NCBI GenBank assembly: GCA_049578545.1
Contig: JBAUMF010000048.1
Coordinates: 1 to 62,109 of the forward strand
DNA: 62,109 nucleotides
Origin: DASQBT01 sp049578545
GTDB lineage: Bacteria; Pseudomonadota; Gammaproteobacteria; Burkholderiales; Thiobacillaceae
Direction of reading: 5' to 3'
The translations under genes and the position numbers were made by a program. This document shows positions 44,162 to 52,481 of this stretch, piece after piece. Position 1 is the stretch's first letter. The number at the start of each line of letters is the position of its first letter. The notes beneath the pieces were generated by a model, which saw nothing but the letters and a program-made list of their open reading frames with translations, did not search any database and was not told the origin of the DNA.

Positions 44162-45790
44162 CTAATTCGGCTCTTCATGCTCGTGCTCAAGGAGGATAGC
44201 TGTTTGCCATCCCTTGACCCGGGCGATCAACCCCTCAGGTCGCTCGCTGGTGATTTTTGGCGAGTCCGCATAGATGGTACCGGCGTCTCCATCCAGGCAG
44301 AGGGGGTCACCTTCCAAAATGACTGTATCTCCCAGCCTGGCTCGCTTTGCCTTTTCATCAATGACCAGATTGGCGCATCCCACCAGACAGACCTTGCCCA
44401 TCTGCCGTGCGACCACGGCGGCATGCGAGGTCCGTCCACCAGTGGCCGTGAGAACGCCGCTTACAACCGCTATCCCGGCGATGTCGCCGGTGGCGACGTC
44501 GTTCCGCACCAGGATGGCAGGCGTGCCGTGTTGGGCAAATTCCTGGGCTGCCTTGACGCTGAAGGCGGCAGGCCCTTGCGCCACGCCAGTCCCTGCGGGG
44601 ATAGCCTGACCCAGGGGCGGCCTGGTTGACTTGACTCGACGAATGGCGATCTGGTCGATATCGATGGTAGAGAGCCTTTCAAGCGCTGTTGCTGAAGTAA
44701 CAAGTCCGCTATCCACCATCTCCACCGCCATGCGCAGCGTTGCCAAGGCAGTGCGCTTTGCAGTGCGGGTTTGCAGCATGAACAACTCGCCGTTTTCGAC
44801 GGTAAATTCAAACTCCTGTGCGTCCTGAAAGGCCTTTTCCAGCGATTCGCTGATGCTGGCCAGTTTTTGCAAGAGCCAGTCGGGAACATTGTTTTCGGAT
44901 GTCACGCGGCGCCGCCCCGAAACAATGTCCTCGCCCTGAGCCTGGGCCAGCCAGTCAAGATAAGGGCGATTTTCGCCGGTTGAGGGGTCGCGGGTGAAGC
45001 CAACGCCAGCGCCCGAATTCCCGCCCGAATTCCCAAATACCATGCGCTGTATGGTTACTGCGGTGCCCAGCTCATCGGGCAACGTATTCAGGCGGCGGTA
45101 TTCAACCGCCTTGTCCGACATCCAGGAAGCAAACACGGCATGGGTTGCAGCGGCCAGTTGCTCGTATGGGTCCTGGGGAAAATCGTGGCCGGTGTGGTCG
45201 CGATACAGTTCGAGATAAGCCCGCGCAAGATCGCGCAGCGCCCGAAAGTCCAGTTGCCTGGCAATATCGGCGCCGGTCCGACGCAGGGTGGCGTCCAGGG
45301 CGGCTTCGAAGGGAGCAGCCGGGACACCGGCAACGATCTCGGCAAATGCCTGGATGAGCCGGCGATACGAATCCCAGACCAGACGGTGTTCGCCCGTCAG
45401 CCGCAACAGCCCGGTCAGTGACACTTCGTTGAGTCCGACATTGAGCACTGTTTCCATCATGCCCGGCATGGAGACTGGCGCACCCGAGCGAACGGACACC
45501 AGGAGGGGACGGCGTGCGCTGCCAAATCCAAGCCCGGTCGCGCGTTCAAGGTTACGGACGCCGGATTGCAGTGCACCCAGCAGAGGCGGCCTCACCCCAT
45601 TGCCCCGTTGCACTGCGCTGCACCAGTTGGTTGCCAGAACAAATCCTTGTGGAACAGGCAGCCCCATCGCAGCCATCCGCATCAGGTTGTGCGCCTTGAA
45701 TCCGACCAGGCCCGCCTCCGGCAAGCCGTCGCGGCCTTTCAGGTCGAAGACGGGCAGCGCAGAGGCTGCCCTGCTTTTTCCCTTAGGCAT
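44162..45790 (-). CDS. PPDK-like phosphotransferase lacking the PEP-binding domain
   Basis: The 542-residue protein matches the front of pyruvate phosphate dikinase: ATP-grasp domain with LVSVRSGAPVSMPGMMETVL (residues 97-116) and GVGFTRDPSTGE, ending in EFEFTVENGELFMLQTRTAK, then the swivelling domain with the phospho-accepting histidine (GGRTSHAAVVARQMGK, His456). PPDK normally has about 880 residues; the C-terminal PEP/pyruvate TIM barrel is absent and the protein ends naturally. It could therefore phosphorylate its own histidine from ATP but must pass the phosphate to another acceptor. Its ATG overlaps the end of the PhoU/DUF47-like gene by 8 bases, so that protein is the leading partner candidate. 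Confidence 0.85.
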   Translation of the reverse strand: MPKGKSRAASALPVFDLKGRDGLPEAGLVGFKAHNLMRMAAMGLPVPQGFVLATNWCSAVQRGNGVRPPLLGALQSGVRNLERATGLGFGSARRPLLVSVRSGAPVSMPGMMETVLNVGLNEVSLTGLLRLTGEHRLVWDSYRRLIQAFAEIVAGVPAAPFEAALDATLRRTGADIARQLDFRALRDLARAYLELYRDHTGHDFPQDPYEQLAAATHAVFASWMSDKAVEYRRLNTLPDELGTAVTIQRMVFGNSGGNSGAGVGFTRDPSTGENRPYLDWLAQAQGEDIVSGRRRVTSENNVPDWLLQKLASISESLEKAFQDAQEFEFTVENGELFMLQTRTAKRTALATLRMAVEMVDSGLVTSATALERLSTIDIDQIAIRRVKSTRPPLGQAIPAGTGVAQGPAAFSVKAAQEFAQHGTPAILVRNDVATGDIAGIAVVSGVLTATGGRTSHAAVVARQMGKVCLVGCANLVIDEKAKRARLGDTVILEGDPLCLDGDAGTIYADSPKITSERPEGLIARVKGWQTAILLEHEHEEPN

Positions 45791-47705
45791 GAATCACCCT
45801 GCCCAGAACATGGTCGCGCAGCAGCAGCGCAACATGCAGCAGGCCATCCGCCGCCTGTTCAAGATTGCGCGCGGCCTCGACAACGCCGAACACCTCGGCA
45901 AAGGGTTGCGAGTCCCTGGCAAGGCTTCGTTTAACTTCGCGTTCGGCCTGATCGCTCGCATGCTCCATCGTGCGGATGGCATGCACCGCCTGCAGGAAAT
46001 CCTCCATGTCTTCGCGCGGCACCCCGCGCCGGGCATGCCGTGATGCAGCAAGGGCTTTGACAAATTCTCGACTTGCATTTGAAACCGGATCAACCAGCTT
46101 GCCCAACGCAGCAATTGAAGCGCCCGACGCCTTGGGCGAAAGGCTGATGTGAAATACGGCCTCTTCCAGATCATCGGCGATGTCATCCGCTGCGCTCATG
46201 AGCTGGATCGTGAAATTGTCGCCCTCGAGAAGAGTGCTGCGCGCACTGTTCAACTCCTGGTCCGCCGCGGTCTCCCAGGCTTTTGCCCTTTCCGCCATGG
46301 CGGAAACTTCCTGCCGACGCCCTGCCTGTGCAGCCCCCAGCGCACCTCCCACCGTCTCCGCCAGTTCCACAATCAAACCGGCATGCTCGAGCGCGGTGTC
46401 CAGCAGCGCATCCTCGGTGGAACGCACCTGCGACGCCAATTCAGTGCGTATCTCGTCCGTGACGAGGGATGCCGGACGGCCCTGAGTAAGCCCATCCAGC
46501 GCCTGTTTCAGGTTGAAGCGCAGAAACTGCACGGCACGACTTTCCGTGAGCAGATCGTCCAGTCGGTCCCCCGGCTTGAGTTGACCGCCGTAGGCAAAAC
46601 TCATGGCGTCGAAAATCAGTTGCTCTCCGCCGGCCTTGAGCCAGGCCATGTGGCCTATGTTTTCGTCGGCCGCCCACTTGAGCAATTCGATGGCAGCCTT
46701 GCGCGGGACAAACATCCGCAAGCGCTTGCGCGCACGGTTCCAGTCGATGAGAAACACCAGGCGCGAGCCGAGATGACCAAGATAGTTGCGCAGCTGGGCG
46801 CTGCTGTGCGCTGCGTAGCTCCCCACACACAGGTGATAAACGCCATCCTCCATGCCAACGTCCTTGCGCGAGCGCGTGTCCTGCCACGTGACGCTGTAGT
46901 CCTCGAACAGACTCTGGAAGAACAGCAGGCGAGCCAAATGGACGTCGGTGTAGGTTACGGTCACGGTGCGTCCGCTGATGTGGATGACCAACACATGTGC
47001 GTCCGTGGTGCCAATGTCATTTTGCAGGACCAGCTTGTCGCCCATGCGAGTTGCCGTGGCAGACAACCCGGGATGGTCGAACTTGAGCGGCGCAGTGCGG
47101 TTGACGCCGGCCATGAAGGCCGCAACCAGTGGCCGGTCCGCGTCGCGGATACCATAAGCGCGGCAGCCGTCTATCGTCTCACTGGCCAGGCTGGCCTGCA
47201 GCGCATTCAGCGCCCGATGCATGTCCATGACCAGAATGTGCAGGCTGTCCCCGGTTTCACGGTCTCCCGCGGTAATGGCATGAATCTCGTCTGCAGCCAG
47301 CTCATCGCTGCCTGAAGCCGGAATGGCAAGAGCCTGCAGTCGCTGTGCGAATGCTGCGCGTTCCGCAATCTCGGCGGCACGCAGCGGTTCCAGCATCTCG
47401 GCCACATCGGCAAACGCGTCGCGGACAATGCGGGCAGAACCCGGTACCCGGTAACGGCCCTCGCCGACTCGCTCCGACTCCCCGACCACCCGGTCCAGTT
47501 CGCCGTCTTCCACCCCCGCGGCCAGACGCTCGGCACGAAGGCTTGAGCTCACTGCATCCGGTCGTTCCGCATGCGCTTGTGCCGCCTGCAAGAGAGTAAA
47601 ACGGTACTTTACGCGGTCATTGGCCGCCAATGCCCGATTGACCAGGCTCGGCAATAACAAGGCCTGCTCATTCAGCGAATCCAGAATTCGAGTCTTTTTC
47701 GTCAT
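45783..47705 (-). CDS. Large protein with C-terminal PhoU/DUF47-like domain
   Basis: The 640-residue product has no signal or membrane segment. Its C-terminal 200 residues are a helical bundle with DUF47/PhoU-like features (LMSAADDIADDLEEAVFHIS, then TMEHASDQAEREVKRSL and FGVVEAARNLEQAADGLLHV), a fold seen in phosphate-transport regulators. The N-terminal 430 residues include TAPLKFDHPGLSATATRMGD, QNDIGTTDAHVLVIHISGRT and SRLVFLIDWNRARKRLRMFV, which I do not recognise. It is the first gene of the operon and overlaps the PPDK-like gene. The pairing suggests a phosphate-transfer or sensing function, by inference only. Confidence 0.78.
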   Translation of the reverse strand: MTKKTRILDSLNEQALLLPSLVNRALAANDRVKYRFTLLQAAQAHAERPDAVSSSLRAERLAAGVEDGELDRVVGESERVGEGRYRVPGSARIVRDAFADVAEMLEPLRAAEIAERAAFAQRLQALAIPASGSDELAADEIHAITAGDRETGDSLHILVMDMHRALNALQASLASETIDGCRAYGIRDADRPLVAAFMAGVNRTAPLKFDHPGLSATATRMGDKLVLQNDIGTTDAHVLVIHISGRTVTVTYTDVHLARLLFFQSLFEDYSVTWQDTRSRKDVGMEDGVYHLCVGSYAAHSSAQLRNYLGHLGSRLVFLIDWNRARKRLRMFVPRKAAIELLKWAADENIGHMAWLKAGGEQLIFDAMSFAYGGQLKPGDRLDDLLTESRAVQFLRFNLKQALDGLTQGRPASLVTDEIRTELASQVRSTEDALLDTALEHAGLIVELAETVGGALGAAQAGRRQEVSAMAERAKAWETAADQELNSARSTLLEGDNFTIQLMSAADDIADDLEEAVFHISLSPKASGASIAALGKLVDPVSNASREFVKALAASRHARRGVPREDMEDFLQAVHAIRTMEHASDQAEREVKRSLARDSQPFAEVFGVVEAARNLEQAADGLLHVALLLRDHVLGRVIHA

Positions 47706-47786
47706 TGTGGGAGAGTATGTCAGGAAGGTTAAGATTTTGTTACAACCGGCACTGCCTGATTAATCCTTGAGCAAGCGTGCACACGT

Positions 47787-47808
47787 ATAAACGGTATATA
47801 CTGTTTAT
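47787..47808. promoter_or_regulatory. 22-bp near-perfect palindromic operator
   Basis: ATAAAC and GTTTAT arms flank a self-complementary GTATATAC core, with single non-pairing bases between arm and core. A third GTTTAT half-site follows at 47812-47817, nine bases from the previous one. It sits 25 bases before the histone-like/DNA-binding gene and between it and the divergent PhoU-like gene, so it probably controls one or both. Spaced half-sites of this kind are typical of ribbon-helix-helix repressors, which fits the C-terminal domain of the downstream protein. Confidence 0.65.
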
Positions 47809-47832
47809 ATTGTTTATGACTGGAGTGCGACC

Positions 47833-48357
47833 ATGATCGATAACATCAGCAAGCCCGCTGACAAAGCCTCTGAAAAGTCCCAGGCAGCCAGGGGCGCGCC
47901 CGCGGTGGCCAAGCCGGCCGTGAAGCCGACACGCCCAAGGACTGCCTCACCCGCGACTTCATCACCTGCAAGGAAACGACCCGCAACTGCCGCCAAAGCC
48001 AGGCCAGTTGCAGCCAAAACGGCTAAACGCCCTGCAGCCGCGAAGAAATCGGCCGCTGGGAAGAAACCAGTCGCCAAGGCAGCGCCCGCCAAAGATAAGA
48101 AAACCGACGCAGCAGAACCCGGCAAGGTGAAAAAGCCCAAGTTGGTGCGCGATAGTTTCACCATGCCCAAGGCGGAATATAGCGTTATTGCAGCATTGAA
48201 GGAACGTTGCCTGAAATCGGGGGTGCCCGCAAAGAAAAGCGAGGTCCTGCGCGCGGCAGTTGCGAATCTGGCCAAGCTGAGCGATGCGTCGCTGGCAGGT
48301 GCAATTCGGCATCTCGACGTCATCAAGACCGGACGACCAGCCAAGGGCTCGAAGTAG
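47833..48357 (+). CDS. Histone H1-like Ala/Lys/Pro-rich protein with C-terminal DNA-binding-like domain
   Basis: Residues 1 to about 100 of this 174-residue protein are an Ala-Lys-Pro repeat region (AAKTAKRPAAAKKSAAGKKP) like histone H1 tails and AlgP-type nucleoid proteins. Residues 105-165 form a compact domain (RDSFTMPKAEYSVIAALKER, then KKSEVLRAAVANLAKL) that looks like a strand-helix-helix ribbon-helix-helix unit. I infer DNA binding through both parts. GGAG lies 9 bases before the ATG at 47833. A palindromic operator lies just upstream, consistent with autoregulation. Divergent from the PhoU-like gene. Confidence 0.8.
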   Translation: MIDNISKPADKASEKSQAARGAPAVAKPAVKPTRPRTASPATSSPARKRPATAAKARPVAAKTAKRPAAAKKSAAGKKPVAKAAPAKDKKTDAAEPGKVKKPKLVRDSFTMPKAEYSVIAALKERCLKSGVPAKKSEVLRAAVANLAKLSDASLAGAIRHLDVIKTGRPAKGSK

Positions 48358-48850
48358 GTTCTTTCAAGAAGTTTGGAGAAACGTCTTGATGGGGTAGCCG
48401 CCCAGAGTGCCTGATGCTGAAGATCGGCTGTTGGTATCAGTGAGGGTCCAAGGGGGGTCGGCTGCCAACTGTCCTCGCCGACAAAAGCCCACCCGGTTGG
48501 GACCTTCACTTCCCGTAACTCGAAATGGACTTCGCTAATCAGCAGCGGCCAGGTGGGTTCTTCCGAAACCAAGCGTTTCCTCCATCACTGCGACTCCAGC
48601 TTTATGGGCAAGGACTGATGACTCCAAGCCCTTGTCTGTTCCGTCAGGCAATTCCCTCTTGTTCGCCAGGCTGCGAAATGAGCAATTGGCTTCACCAGCC
48701 CGAATTCGCGAATCGCTTAACGCGCTCATGCTTGGCCTAATAGTATGATCCGGATGCGACACTCTTCATCCAAGCGAGCAAAGGAAACGCGGCGCATATG
48801 CATTCAACTTTGGCGATCGCGGTCAGGTCAGGCGTGAAGTGCTGCGGCTG
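48358..48850. other. Intergenic stretch with possible coding remnant
   Basis: No intact gene is supported. On the minus strand about 48572-48400 reads protein-like (SEVHFELREVKVPTGWAFVG), but the frame has no ribosome site and runs into the histone-like gene antisense, so at best it is a fragment of a lost gene. Confidence 0.3.
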
Positions 48851-50329
48851 ATGGATCCCAAGACGTTGTTCGGGGTGGCCCGCCGGCATGCATGGTTCAT
48901 GGTCCCGCTCGGGCTGGCTGGCCTCAATGCATTGCTGTGGACGGTTTTCGCCACACTGGGTGGAAGCCCCGACCTGCCTGGCGATTCTTCCGAAGCCTAT
49001 GTATGGGGGCGAGAGTTCCAGCTCGGCTACTACAAGCATCCACCCTTTTGGGCCTGGATAGCGGGCGCCTGGTTCTCTGCCTTTCCGCACAGGGACTGGG
49101 CGTTCTATCTTCTCTCCGAGCTGAACGCCTCCCTTGGCCCCCTCGGGGCGTGGGCCCTGCTCGGACGATTTACCAAGGGCCCGGAGCGTCTCGCCGGAAC
49201 CCTTCTACTGCTCCTCACGACTTTCTACACCTTCAATGCGCTTCGCTTCAACGCCAACACGATCCAGCTGTCGCTCTGGCCGTGGACGATGTATTTTCTC
49301 GTGCGGTCCATCGAGAAAAAGACAGTGATGAGCGGTGCTGCGCTGGGGCTGATTGCCGGCGCGGCGATCCTGTCAAAATATTACACGGCCCTGCTGCTGC
49401 TTTCCTGCTTCCTTGCAGCCCTCGTTCATCGCGATCGCCGCCAGTACTTTGAATCTCCCGCCCCGTGGGTCGCCCTCTTGATGTTAGCTGGGGTGATCGC
49501 TCCCCATCTTGTCTGGGTCATTCAGCACAACGATCAGCCCATCGTCTATGCGGCCAGCCAAACGACGCACCCAAAATCCGCAGTCACCCTGTTCGGGTTT
49601 CTTCTGATGTGCGCGCTTTACCACGTGCCGCAACTAGGCGTCATTCTGGCTGTCAAGTTAAAGCAGAAGATGCGAGGCGAGTTCACGCCCGCATTTCACA
49701 TCCAGCATGGCTTGGCGTTCTTGTCCGTCCTGGCACTCACCCCAGTGGCCCTGACCTCACTCGTCGGGCTTGCGAGTTACCGCGTCACCTCACCTTTTGT
49801 CATGCCTATTTTCTCGCTGACGCCATTCCTCCTGCTATTCCTGCTCGGCGCTGATGCAAGACGGGTAGCGCGTTCATCTGCCTGGGTGTATGGCCTCCTT
49901 GCAGGCATCTGCTTGATTGCCGCGCCATTCCTTCCTGGCATCATCAAGCCAGGCGATGAGCCAGTTCAACCCAAGAGACAGGTATCCCGTGTCGCACTCG
50001 ATGAGTGGAAGAAGACCATCCAGGCGCCCCTGCATCTCGTATCCGGGACCGAACCCTACTCCAGGGCCTTGACGTTTTATGCCCCCGGGGACGTGTCCGA
50101 ATTCACCGAGTTCAACCTGAACTACGCGCCATGGGTAACGCCACAGCGCATCAAACAGCAAGGCTTGCTGGTGATCTGCCTGGCAAAGGATCATCAGTGC
50201 CTCGAACAGGCCTCCCCTTACGAAACAACCGGCACCAGAGTCATGCAAACAACGGTTGTCCCGAAGTGGGGAGCGTTTCTCGGGCCAACGCTCCCATTCA
50301 CTATCATCACGATACCGCCGGGGAAATAA
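48851..50329 (+). CDS. GT39-type (ArnT/PMT-like) membrane glycosyltransferase
   Basis: The 492-residue protein has about eleven membrane helices and the first-loop signature of the ArnT/PMT superfamily (SPDLPGDSSEAYVWGREFQL, then GYYKHPPFWAW), with the acidic residues that bind the polyprenyl-phosphate sugar donor. The second cytoplasmic-end motif ALRFNANTIQLSLWPW is also typical. A soluble C-terminal domain (from about residue 380) faces the periplasm. It probably transfers a sugar from a lipid carrier to lipid A, a polymer or a protein; the acceptor is unknown. ATG 48851 and GTG 48839 are both possible starts. No sugar-synthesis genes are adjacent. Confidence 0.85.
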   Translation: MDPKTLFGVARRHAWFMVPLGLAGLNALLWTVFATLGGSPDLPGDSSEAYVWGREFQLGYYKHPPFWAWIAGAWFSAFPHRDWAFYLLSELNASLGPLGAWALLGRFTKGPERLAGTLLLLLTTFYTFNALRFNANTIQLSLWPWTMYFLVRSIEKKTVMSGAALGLIAGAAILSKYYTALLLLSCFLAALVHRDRRQYFESPAPWVALLMLAGVIAPHLVWVIQHNDQPIVYAASQTTHPKSAVTLFGFLLMCALYHVPQLGVILAVKLKQKMRGEFTPAFHIQHGLAFLSVLALTPVALTSLVGLASYRVTSPFVMPIFSLTPFLLLFLLGADARRVARSSAWVYGLLAGICLIAAPFLPGIIKPGDEPVQPKRQVSRVALDEWKKTIQAPLHLVSGTEPYSRALTFYAPGDVSEFTEFNLNYAPWVTPQRIKQQGLLVICLAKDHQCLEQASPYETTGTRVMQTTVVPKWGAFLGPTLPFTIITIPPGK

Positions 50330-50517
50330 GGGCTGGCCATGCTGATAGCAGTAACATGGGATCGTTCACTGCATTGTCGAATTCAAGCCTGCATCACCAC
50401 CCCGTTAACAAGTCATGGCTTGCCATGGTGGCTTCACCACGGATGGTGACTGCAACTGCGGCGCCCTGAAAATCTGTACAGGGGAAAAGTGAAAGTGCGG
50501 CTTCAAATCGAGGCAAC

Positions 50518-50661
50518 TTGCAACGGAACGAAGCAGGATGTGTAGGAGATCATCATCACTGCCATCATGATCACCACCATCACGCCCACGAAATGATGGA
50601 TAAGGCAGCTCATGACCATGATGCAAGTCATGGCATCCATCAAAAAGATGAGGCCCACTAA
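50518..50661 (+). CDS. Possible His-rich small protein (tentative)
   Basis: A 47-codon frame from TTG at 50518 to TAA at 50661 contains a dense histidine run (GDHHHCHHDHHHHAHEMMDK) and more HD pairs. CAT and CAC are both used, as are GAT and GAC, which hints at protein-level selection. There is no ATG start before the His run and no strong ribosome site, so it may be the end of a decayed metal-binding protein gene. Its last codons overlap the terminator of the convergent Met-rich gene. Confidence 0.35.
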   Translation: MQRNEAGCVGDHHHCHHDHHHHAHEMMDKAAHDHDASHGIHQKDEAH

Positions 50662-50674
50662 ACTTAGGGCCTCA
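50642..50674 (-). terminator. Rho-independent terminator of the Met-rich protein gene
   Basis: On the minus strand TGAGGCCC pairs perfectly with GGGCCTCA around a ten-base loop and is followed by TCTTTTT. It lies 30 bases downstream of the stop of the Met-rich gene at 50704. Confidence 0.78.
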
Positions 50675-50703
50675 TGTGCGCCGTAATACCTCGCGTGTGT
50701 TTC

Positions 50704-51426
50704 TCACTTGCTTTCAACTGGCTTGGCCGTCTTCTTTTTTTTGGCATGGTGACGAGCACGGCGGTGAAGAGGGGTCTTCTTCATCTGTTCATGGGCCACG
50801 GCAGGGACTGCGGATGTGCCGGGTGCCGAAACACCATAGTTTGCTGCTGGAGCCTGCTGATTCATGGCCATCATGGCCATCGGATTCATCATGCCCATGA
50901 CAGTGGACAGCATGGGTGCAATCATGGCGATCGGATTCATCATGGTGTTGGGATTCATCATGGTGTTGGGATTCATCATGGTCATCGGATTTGACATGGC
51001 GTTGGGATTCATCATGGCCATCGGATTTTGCATGGCATTGGCATTTATCATGCTCATGACAGTGGACAGCATGGGTGCCATCATGGCCATCAGATTCATC
51101 ATGGCATTGGGATCCATCATGCCCACGGGTGCAGCCATCACCGGACCCATTCCGTTGGCGGGAGCCATCATGGTGGCCGGATTCATATAGCCCACGGGAG
51201 CGGACATCATCGGTGCCATCATGCTCGAAGGCGCCATCCTGGTGTTGGGATTTACCATGGCCATCGGATTTGCCATCGCGTTGGGATTCATCATGCCCAT
51301 GGGGGCCATCATGGTTGCGGGATTCATATAGGCCATGGGGTTCACCATCGATCCATAACCAACTTGCGCCTGGACAGGACTACTTGCCAGTACGAGGGTG
51401 ATGATGGGTAGGGCATGGATGTTCAT
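50704..51426 (-). CDS. Exported, extremely methionine-rich M-N-P repeat protein
   Basis: The 240-residue product begins with a signal peptide (MNIHALPIITLVLASSPVQA, cleavage about residue 20) behind a strong GAGGAG ribosome site. Residues 25-190 are built from short units of the type M-N-P-N-A-M / A-P-M-M; by my count 54 of 240 residues are Met, with very many Asn and Pro. The C-terminal 30 residues are basic with histidines (HRRARHHAKKKK). A larger internal repeat brings MAPMLSTVM twice. I know no named family. Possible roles are Cu(I) binding through Met clusters or acting as a reversible oxidant sink for the MsrP-like reductase encoded at 53511. It is monocistronic with its own terminator. 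Confidence 0.85.
   Translation of the reverse strand: MNIHALPIITLVLASSPVQAQVGYGSMVNPMAYMNPATMMAPMGMMNPNAMANPMAMVNPNTRMAPSSMMAPMMSAPVGYMNPATMMAPANGMGPVMAAPVGMMDPNAMMNLMAMMAPMLSTVMSMINANAMQNPMAMMNPNAMSNPMTMMNPNTMMNPNTMMNPIAMIAPMLSTVMGMMNPMAMMAMNQQAPAANYGVSAPGTSAVPAVAHEQMKKTPLHRRARHHAKKKKTAKPVESK
50890..51340. repeat. Direct repeats inside the Met-rich gene
   Basis: The coding DNA itself is repetitive: an 18-base unit (ATTCATCATGGTGTTGGG on the plus strand) recurs in tandem around 50935-50990. A block of about 55 bases containing CATGACAGTGGACAGCATGG occurs at about 50894 and again at about 51052. These point to growth of the gene by slippage and segmental duplication. Confidence 0.7.
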
Positions 51427-51906
51427 GGTATCTCCTCGATGGTTGGTGTTTCACTCGCTTCACCCGTTCCCGTATATTTCTCCGGTGCCCGGGGTAGGAT
51501 GCAGCTTACGCAGTGCAAGCCAGCACTGAGAAACTCATACGATTCAGTACAGGGGGCTGGTCTAGTCGACCAATGATGTATCGCTAACGGCGCGCTTAAT
51601 TTTGATAGTACCACTTTCCCGCACGCCATCATGGTCAGGGTACTGCCATCGTGCCAATCTTCACGAACTCTCCTGCTTTGCGAAGAGCAGACGGCCATCA
51701 GTGGAATTGTGCTGCTTGGCCAGTGCCGGCACCTGGCCAGAAGGAAGCAATCAGCAACACCCGCGCGCGATCCTGGCGAACAACCGCCGAACGAAATAAC
51801 CGGAAGCAATGTTCGACATGCTCAACGGACTTCATTCGCCTCAACCCTTGACCGCCCGACCTTGCAATGAATCGGAGAGGACTGTCGTCCGCTCAACGCT
51901 GACTCG
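51427..51906. other. Intergenic stretch between the Met-rich gene and HU
   Basis: No gene is supported; short frames here have neither ribosome sites nor protein-like composition. It contains the upstream region of the Met-rich gene; I see no copy of the GGAATAA-type promoter found further right. Confidence 0.45.
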
Positions 51907-52200
51907 CTAATTGGATCTGGTTTTGACGCCGGAGACGGCGTCGTTCATTTTGCTGCTGACCTTGAACTTGACGACCTTTTTCGCGGGAATCTTCAACTCC
52001 TGGCCGGTGGCCGGATTGCGGCCCATGCGGGCGGCACGCTCATGAACCATAAACGTACCGAACCCCGTCATCTGGACCGTATTGCCGCTCATGAGTGCAT
52101 TCTGCACAACCGCCATGAAGGCATCGAACATTTCTTCAGTTTGCACTTTCGAATGCTGGGTCATCTTGGCCACTGCATCAACCAGTTCTGCCTTGTTCAT
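51907..52200 (-). CDS. HU-family nucleoid DNA-binding protein
   Basis: The 97-residue protein MNKAELVDAVAKMTQHSKVQ... shows the HU/IHF fold: two N-terminal helices, the GFGTFMVHERAARMGRNPAT signature with the DNA-inserting proline of the beta arm, and a C-terminal helix (KVSSKMNDAVSG). It bends and compacts DNA. The residues at the arm (R-N-P-A-T-G) are as in HU; IHF cannot be fully excluded but the overall match is to HU. AGGGAG lies upstream of the ATG. Monocistronic. Confidence 0.93.
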   Translation of the reverse strand: MNKAELVDAVAKMTQHSKVQTEEMFDAFMAVVQNALMSGNTVQMTGFGTFMVHERAARMGRNPATGQELKIPAKKVVKFKVSSKMNDAVSGVKTRSN

Positions 52201-52481
52201 TCCGCTGTCTCCCTATTTGATGTGGAAAGGTGAAAACATTGTAGGGGATGCAAGCCCTTCGCGCCAAGAGGCGTTCTGGTTGGCCTGCGGTAGATGCCTG
52301 TCTTTGATCCCGCCCGATTAATGCAGGGTTGCCCTGTCGGCGTCACCTCCTCGCAATGGCGCCGTTGCGAGTGTTCCGGGCGAGGGCCTTCCGGACTTTG
52401 CCGTTCTGCATCGACGACACCTCATCGAGTAAAGGCTTTGCACTATCATTCAGGTTCAAGAAGGCCCAGCATGGACAGGAA

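Noticed and set aside
47814..48572. 252-codon minus-strand frame opposite the histone-like gene
   Set aside because: Most of it is antisense of an Ala/Lys repeat. Only the first 70 codons look protein-like, with no start signal; at best a gene fragment.
51028..51411. Histidine-rich plus-strand frame opposite the Met-rich gene
   Set aside because: ATG codons of the Met-rich gene read as CAT on the opposite strand, so the His-richness is a mirror artefact. The signal peptide, ribosome site and terminator all support the minus strand.
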